Source of the DNA: Trissonchulus latispiculum
Taxonomy: Eukaryota; Nematoda; Enoplea; Enoplida; Ironidae
Direction of reading: 5' to 3'
Length of the DNA: 64,000 nucleotides
Assembly (NCBI GenBank): GCA_030248195.1
Contig: JASAND010024033.1
Span: 22,410 to 86,409 of the forward strand
Shown here one piece after another: positions 57,721 to 64,000 of the stretch. Under the pieces are notes generated by a model. The model made no database searches. It worked only from the letters and a program-made list of their open reading frames with translations, and was not told where the DNA came from. Position 1 is the first letter of the stretch. Each line of letters opens with the position of its first letter. The position numbers and the translations under genes are program-made.

Positions 57721-58570
57721 TGTAAACTTGTATCGGAAAGTCGATTTTTTCAAAGTTCATTTTTTCCGGGCAAGTTTGGTATCATTCGAAAGCTCTTGGC
57801 CTGGAGATTTCAAAAATGTAAACTTTAGCTCTCATCTCCTTACCGTTAATTAGAGGAGGAGATAAAGAAGGGTGGAACTTGTGTTGGGGACACCTGGGCG
57901 CGAGGCCCGAGGCGGCCCCCGAAGGGGCCGCCGTCGGGGTAGTGTGGGTAGCGGGTAAGCGGAGGGTGGGGCGGGTTGGGGTTAGCGGATTAGAATTGGG
58001 AGGGGTGATGGGGGGGGGGTGAGGTTAGAGATCTGGTGTTATGGCTAATTAACAGTTTCCCTAATCCGCAAAGTGCCTTTATAGCTCATATTATGAGGGG
58101 CGCTCCGCGCACCCTCATGATTATTATATATTTTCCTCCCACCAATTCCAATTTAGCTTTCAACTTTTAAATACTTTAACTGCTTTTAAATTTTTGGAAA
58201 CTGCACTTCTTTAGAGGTGCTGTAGTCTTGTCTGAGAATGTAAGAAACTTTATCTGTAATACATCTCAATTCTCAGCGCATTTTGCTGAAACGTTTTGCT
58301 GTTTTCACAATTCTGTTCAGAAGGCGCTGTCTGTTTTTAGATATCCAGTATGTATAATAACACCGTTGATTATCAAAACAGCGCCCAATGTTTCGTCGTT
58401 GTTTGGTGCAGCAGTTCACTAAAACACCGGCTGTTCATTAGTACTACTATTTCATCGTTTCACTAGTTAATGCAACTTGACGATAAAAATTCGATAAATT
58501 TGCTTCAAACCTTGAATAAAATAGAACCGAGCTGTGTTCATCTTAGTGCTATTGTGGAAATTTAGAGATA
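57721..58570. other. Intergenic sequence with two G/C hairpins
   Basis: Near 57,765-57,800 lies CAAGTTTGGTATCATTCGAA, the core word of satellites 1 and 2. Hairpins are GGCGGCCCC/GGGGCCGCC with loop CGAA (57911-57932) and ATGAGGGGCGC/GCGCACCCTCAT (58093-58118, one bulge). No gene recognised. Confidence 0.55.
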
Positions 58571-58574
58571 AGAT

Positions 58575-59345
58575 CAGGGCCGATTTTTTCGGCCCGGCCC
58601 TGTTCAAGTTTTAGGTCTGTCCGGCCCGGCCCTGTGTCAAAAACTTCAGGCCCTGGCCCGGCCCGGCCCTGAGCGCCGTTTGGTCTGCGCGGCCCGGCCC
58701 GGCCCTGAAAAGCCCTGATTTTTAAAAAATTCTTCTATGAAGTTTTGAGACACTCGGAATTTTGTGTTCTGCCACACTATCGTATTCTCGAGATCCAAAG
58801 TCCATGTTCTCTCAACAAACAGTGCATTACGAATATTTCAGCATCCCACCTTGCTAAGGAAATTAGCACTAAATGTACTAAATTAGCCTGAGGTCGATTC
58901 ACCGAAATAGTTAAATGTTTTACGTGTTTGGATGTTTGTTTATTGTTTGAAATAGAGTTTGAAACAGTTACATATGTATGTAGTAGATTAAACTTCTGTT
59001 ACTCGAAAGCTAATGATATTTGATATTGATATTGATATTGATTTGTTGTATATTCAGTGTCATTTGACACAAAGAAAGCAAGAAATTTTGACTTTAGGAA
59101 GGCAAAATAAATTCTTAGAATTGGAAAACATATATAATGCAATAAATTAATGTGAAAAACGTCAGGGCTTGGCAGGGCCGAACAGGGCCGGGCCGGGCTT
59201 TTTGTCGTTGGAAGGTGCGCGGCCCGGCCCGGCCCTTACTAACTTTTCCTCAGGCCCGGCCCGGCCCGGCCCTGACTAGAAACCAGGTCTGCGCGGCCCG
59301 GCCCGGCCTGTCGGGCCGGGCCGGGCCGAGCCGGGCCGGGCTTTG
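58575..59345. repeat. GGCCC-rich fold-back repeats
   Basis: Clusters of GGCCCGGCCC at 58,585-58,710 and 59,165-59,340, partly in opposite orientation (CGGCCCGG and CCGGGCCGGG), flank about 450 bp of A/T-rich sequence. Confidence 0.65.
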
Positions 59346-59353
59346 TCGGTGTC

Positions 59354-59505
59354 ACGGTGAAATTTTTCCCCCTAGAAATATTTATCCCCGGAAAAATTTC
59401 ACCGGTGAAATTTTTCCCCCGGAAAAATATCACCGGGGAAAATCTTTCCCCCCGGAAAAATATCCCCAGTGAAATTTTTCCGGGGGGAAAGATTTCACCG
59501 TTCAG
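59354..59505. repeat. Palindromic minisatellite GGTGAAATTTTTCC
   Basis: About five ~30-bp units alternate CGGTGAAATTTTTCCCCC and GGAAAAATATCACC, so each unit and the whole array are self-complementary. The outer ends are inverted repeats. Confidence 0.7.
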
Positions 59506-59739
59506 TTGTAAATAATTTTTAACATTTACTTTCAACTTTCCAATTGATTTCTTTTTTCCGAATCGAATTTTTGTTTGTTTCCTAACGTAATTAACAATAT
59601 TTTTATGAAATTATTTCATAAGGAGAAGGCCTAAGCGTTGTCTGAAATTACAATTTTCAGTCTAAGAGTGGACCTAAATAGACCTAAATAAGAGTAGACC
59701 TAAATCGATTTCTGCTTTCAGGCCTAGCAAGAGCCGAAA

Positions 59740-60004
59740 TTATTTTTAGATTCAATGGTCGACTGAATTTATTTCATTTTCAGTTTCAGGTCTGTTTCCT
59801 TCAGAATTTCAGTTTCAGTTTCAGGCGGCAAATCAAAATAATTTCAGTTTCAGTTTCAGTTTTAGTTTCAGTCGTCGATTTTTTGCATTTCCAGTTTCAG
59901 TTTCAGGCGTCGAGCTCTACTATTTTCAGTTCCAGTTTCAGTTTAAGGTGCTGAAACTGAAATATGTACTGACTGAAAATATTTTAAGTTTCAGTTTCAG
60001 GTGC
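59740..60004. repeat. (TTTCAG)n minisatellite
   Basis: Hexamer TTTCAG repeats with interruptions, ending at the possible LTR. Confidence 0.8.
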
Positions 60005-60756
60005 TGATGTAGCGGGGCTAGTAAGTTTAACCTACGTACTAACACCGTTACCACGCCCTGACGTAGCGGACGCGGAGACCGTGGCACAGATGGACAACTG
60101 ACCGACTACAGGAGACGGTCGGGACAGCCTCGCCAGACAATATACGCAGTAGATAATCCGATCCTAAGGGCGAGATGACTCGCACTCTCACTCACTCAAG
60201 ATGTAACTACCTACCTAGCAGGAGCTTAGTAAAACTCAACCTAACTAAATACACTTTAATAAAGAACGGTAACAACGAGTTATAAGTAGTTATAACAATA
60301 CAACAACAAAATATAGGGATGACCCTCAGACACACAAACAAACACACAATAAAATAGACTTACAGTTACTGGAGCTGACGGGGGTCAGCCAACGTACCAA
60401 TGCTCTGGGGAGAGCTGAGGGAGACACACAGAAATATATACAGTAAATGGGGGAGAATTGATAGAGTAAACACAAGCGCACGCAAAGGCAGACAATACAA
60501 TAATAATGGGGAGAAGCGAGTGTTGGGTTGGACCCTCCCACGAGCGCCCCCTAGTGGAAATTTCCCCCAATCACGTAGCTCCCAAAGTCACGAGGGGGGG
60601 AACCCACCCAATCCCACGCATACACGTTGGGGAGCTACGTGACTTGCAAACGTGTCCCAGCCCAAGGTGATGTTGATATAGGAAGCCAAGCGGGTAGCTA
60701 GCCTAGCTACAACCGCCAGCAACGGAAAGGTTGACTATTCCAACCTTGATCCGTTA
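60005..60756 (-). mobile_element. Possible solo or partial LTR
   Basis: On the minus strand the segment starts TGTAACGG and ends CCGCTACA (TG...CA ends forming a near-perfect 8-bp inverted repeat, one mismatch). It is preceded by CTGGGGAGA, which could be a polypurine tract. No second LTR, pol ORF or target duplication is visible. Within it are a 13-bp hairpin TCACGTAGCTCCC/GGGAGCTACGTGA (60571-60583/60630-60642) and smaller dyads at 60,690-60,756. Confidence 0.35.
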
Positions 60757-61509
60757 CATCTCCCCAGGGCTCGCCATACTAACTCCTGAGAGATCACTGT
60801 ACAAATGGCGAACTGGCACATGAGCTGAACTCTCAACAAGTACCGCCAAATAGTACAGAGAAATGATGCTACAAGTATAGCGCAACCGAAAGTCGTAAGC
60901 TCTAGACCAACTAAGCTGGTCAAATCTAACAACAAGTGTGTAGAAAAACACAAAAAACAAAGAATTAAATACTGTTATAATAATGCATGTTTAAGACATA
61001 CTAGAAAGCACTACAGAAGCGCAAGTAACAATCGTAAATTAAAGCACAAAGTGAACAAAGTTATACGTACGTATTTGGCCAGAAAATAAATGGACTAGAA
61101 ATAGAACCGTATTAATTAAACTGGGATGGTAAGTAACTTAATATGAAAATACAGATGACTTTCCAAAAGTAACTCATGGGAAAGAGGAGTTACCCTCCTT
61201 TGGAATGTATAGTCAAACGAGTGTGTTAATATATGTTAACAAAGAAATAAAAGTTGAACTTTCAGATAAAATAATTAATTAAATTTAAGTTAAACCAAGC
61301 TGAGCTAGGGTTTATCAGGCCGTCGCTCAACAAGGCAAACTGCCTATGATAATAATAATCAGAATAATAAAATAACCATAGAAAATACACACCGTTAGGT
61401 GGAGGTCCTATGGGAAGAAAAACCCCACCCTCCCTAGGTAAAATGTTGTATTTTCATATGACGAGAATCGTCACTGGGTTTTTCGACAATATAAGGCATA
61501 TATATATAT
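60757..61509. other. Unassigned intergenic sequence
   Basis: No gene recognised; a 7-bp dyad GTAACTC/GAGTTAC lies near 61,160-61,190. Confidence 0.5.
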
Positions 61510-62363
61510 GTTACGTGCAATATTGAAAAGCGTGCAATTTTGAAATTGCACGATCTTTCCGTGCCATTTTGAAATTGCATGGTCTTATCGTGCAATTTTA
61601 AAATTGCACGGAAACTACCGTGCAATTTTGAAACTGCATGGAGTTTCCGTGCAATTTTAAAATTGCACGGGCGAAACCGTGCAATATTGAAATACAAAAT
61701 TTCAAGCCTCTGGTTTTAATTTAATTGTATAAATGATAGCCCTCAAAAAGAAAATTTGCACCATTTGTGCATTTAGCAAATTAATTTACGTTAACAAGTT
61801 TTAATTTAATTAAGTGTAATTTTTTAAAAACGGGGCAAAATCTTCAATGGTTTTAAAATGTTGGTTAATTTTATTAAAAAATTTGATCAGAGAAGAAACT
61901 AAAAATCCTGGCAAATTAATGAAATTTTAGTGTACATACAAAAGAACGAACTATATACCGAAAGATTCTAATTATATATATACCTGTAAATCTTGAACTG
62001 TTTCTTATTTTGGTAAGACGCAATTACCAGGAACAATAAACAAATTAACAATTTATAATGAAAAGCTAAAAAAACTGGAAGACACTACAAATGAATTCAA
62101 TAAATTCACAAATGGTGCAAATTTCCTTTTTGAGGGCTATCATTTATACAATTAAATTAAAACCAGAGGCTTGAAATTTTGTATTTCAATATTGGACGGT
62201 TTCGCCCGTGCAATTTTAAAATTGCACGGAAACTCCATGCAATTTCAAAATTGCACAGCAGTTTCCGTGCAATTTTAAAATTGCACGATAAAACCGTGCA
62301 ATTTCAAAATTGCACGGAAACATCGTGCAATTTCAAAATTGCACGCTTTTCAATATTGCACGT

Positions 62364-62366
<3 letters not shown>
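61510..62366. mobile_element. Inverted-repeat element with palindromic sub-repeats
   Basis: Arms of about 257 bp (61510-61766 and 62110-62366) start GTTACGTGCAATATTG and sit in TA repeats. Each arm contains five or six tandem copies of a ~34-bp palindrome built on CGTGCAATTTT/AAAATTGCACG. The centre is A/T-rich without transposase. Confidence 0.8.

Positions 62367-62415
<49 letters not shown>
62367..62415. repeat. (TA)n microsatellite
   Basis: TA dinucleotide run next to the right end of the preceding inverted-repeat element. Confidence 0.9.
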
Positions 62416-62418
<3 letters not shown>

Positions 62419-62644
62419 GTAACATAAGGCAAAACTGGAATGATTCCTCTCAAATAAAGCAACTGTACATATTGGTGAGCAAATGTCATTGGCATATAAA
62501 AATCTACAGAAAAATACGAAAAATATATGGATTAACATACGGCATAGTTATATCAAAAATACAGATTCAAAAAACTAAGAAAATTCAGGTTCAAAAATTA
62601 ACAAAAACAACACACCAGTTCGGCAAAACTAAACGCGGAGATTA

Positions 62645-63935
62645 TAGGTTCGTAGAAAATTAAACAAAGAGGTTAAATGTAAAGGTTCAAGGAAATTAAA
62701 GAAACGTACCGTAATATTGCAGATACACATTGCACATCACAGAGATACTGGTCCTAATTACTATTACAATTCAAAAACCAAAACAAAACAAGAAACTAGA
62801 TTTTCAGATTCGAGATATCAGATTCGTGAATTAAAATACAAAATAACAATGCAATTATGCAAAACTAGTGTCAAACAATAGCTAAAATGAAGGACTATAT
62901 GGTGATCTGGATCCGAAGATCAATGGAAATAGTCAAGTCCGGGTTCCTCGTGGTTTCAAACCTGATGATTTGACTTTCAACGGGAAGCACAATTTCCCGT
63001 TTAATACGGACAATTGAATGGGCGAAATATCCAAGTAGTCCTTGTACACCGAAGTGGGCCTTTGGTTTATGCAGGCGGGCCCCGATGAGCTTTGGGAGGA
63101 CAGGTTCACCGTATTCCACTGAAAGGCGCTCGTCTTGAGGCCTACCTTGACGTCGTCCGAAAAAAGCGCATAGAGGCGGCGGCAGAGCGCTGGCAATCAG
63201 AGGTCAGTCAGCACCTCCGTTCTTTCGGCAGGAAGCACCGGTGGCCTTTCGGAAGCAACCGATCGACATGCCTCCTAATTGGACCGGTGTCCATATTACC
63301 GGGTGCGCTCCGCCGGGACAGTGAGAAGAACACCTTCAACCCGTGTTTTGCCCCGACCATCTGGCCTCCTTCAGAGGAGAACTCCAATCTAGATCCCAAT
63401 GACCATCATAGGTCCACAGAACTGACCTATGAGGGAATACTGAGTGCGTCGTCATCGAGCCTCATGACCTCGCATGGTCCTGTTCATTCCATCAAATATG
63501 ACTCTTCGCAGTCCGGAAAGTCATCTTTCCTGATTGTGAATCCCATTGATTGTGACCTTTTTCTGGCATCAGATTGGACTTGATCCATGTCGCCCACCAT
63601 GATGACGGTTCATCCGATGCTGGAACATGGACTCGACAATCTCTAGTGGTCTTCGGATCCTGATCGCCATATAGATCATTGTTTTAGCTGTTTTTGTGAC
63701 ATTAGTTTTGCATATTTGATTATGTTCTTTTGTATTTTAATTTACGAATATGATATCTCGAATCTGAAATCTAGTTTCTTGTTGTGTTTTGGTTTTTGAA
63801 TTGTAATAGTAATTACCTAGGACCAGAATCTCTGTGATGTGCAATGTGTATCTAAATTTAATGTACGTACGTTTTTCTTTAATTTTTCTTGGAATGCCTA
63901 CATTTAACCTCTTTGTTTAATTTTCTACGAATCCT
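62645..63935. mobile_element. Long-inverted-repeat element enclosing a GC-rich ORF
   Basis: About 240-bp arms (62645-62880 and 63695-63935) are inverted repeats with outer ends TTCGTAGAAAATTAAAC. The A/T-rich arms contrast with the roughly balanced-GC interior that carries the 163-codon frame. Confidence 0.7.
63092..63583 (+). CDS. Unrecognised 163-codon ORF inside the inverted-repeat element
   Basis: An open frame begins after a stop at 63086-63088 and ends at a TGA at 63581. No ATG occurs near its beginning (first in-frame ATG is in MTSHGPV, about residue 124), so it is a fragment, an internal exon or a non-ATG frame. The start is Lys/Arg/Glu-rich (VRKKRIEAAAERWQSE) and could be helical; the rest has no recognisable domain. 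Its GC content is clearly higher than the arms, suggesting a captured gene piece. It resembles none of the other ORFs in this window and may not be coding. Confidence 0.4.
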   Translation: MGGQVHRIPLKGARLEAYLDVVRKKRIEAAAERWQSEVSQHLRSFGRKHRWPFGSNRSTCLLIGPVSILPGALRRDSEKNTFNPCFAPTIWPPSEENSNLDPNDHHRSTELTYEGILSASSSSLMTSHGPVHSIKYDSSQSGKSSFLIVNPIDCDLFLASDWT

Positions 63936-64000
63936 TTATTAGTTATACGTATGCATTTAACAACTCCAGCACAGCGTAACTTAGAACGAAGTAAGTAAAT

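Overview
This window is from a eukaryotic nuclear genome, most likely an invertebrate animal and possibly a sponge (the lineage is a guess). The evidence is one split gene with 18 consensus-spliced exons, animal-type non-LTR retrotransposons carrying 2A-like peptides, GT-AG introns from about 160 bp to 12.4 kb, and very dense inverted-repeat DNA elements and satellites. There are no bacterial operons, rRNA genes, CRISPR arrays or convincing tRNA genes. Most short open frames are translations of repeats.

Region by region. 1-5.1 kb is non-coding and extraordinarily rich in short perfect hairpins; it contains a near-ideal heat-shock element. 6.4-22.7 kb is a mosaic of mobile-element debris: a module (truncated LINE + TA repeat + G/C-homopolymer-rich block) is present three times, two copies carry an identical 325-codon reverse-transcriptase fragment, and a 1.25-kb long-inverted-repeat element is inserted in one copy. 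23-26.1 kb holds a small inverted-repeat element, a ~149-bp satellite and a 58-bp tandem repeat. A 1.1-kb inverted-repeat element at 26.2-27.3 kb ends ten bases before the start codon of the one conserved host gene.

That gene (27344-51905, plus strand) encodes an 874-residue homologue of the mitochondrial pyruvate dehydrogenase phosphatase regulatory subunit (PDPR). Its 12.4-kb intron 4 contains a second ~149-bp satellite, a degenerate RNase-H-bearing LINE nested in an inverted-repeat element, and an antisense single-ORF gene encoding a NADAR (YbiA-like) domain joined to an SGNH hydrolase domain. Intron 9 holds a 5'-inverted LINE copy with a 12-bp target duplication. Intron 10 holds an antisense two-exon gene for an unrecognised 453-residue protein.

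52-64 kb is again non-coding repeat: two inverted-repeat elements, fourteen 145-bp satellite units, palindromic minisatellites, a possible LTR, and two long-inverted-repeat elements, the last enclosing a GC-rich 163-codon ORF.

Apart from PDPR and the two antisense nested genes, nothing looks like a functional host gene. No shared pathway links the nested genes to PDPR; their placement inside it is the only visible relation.
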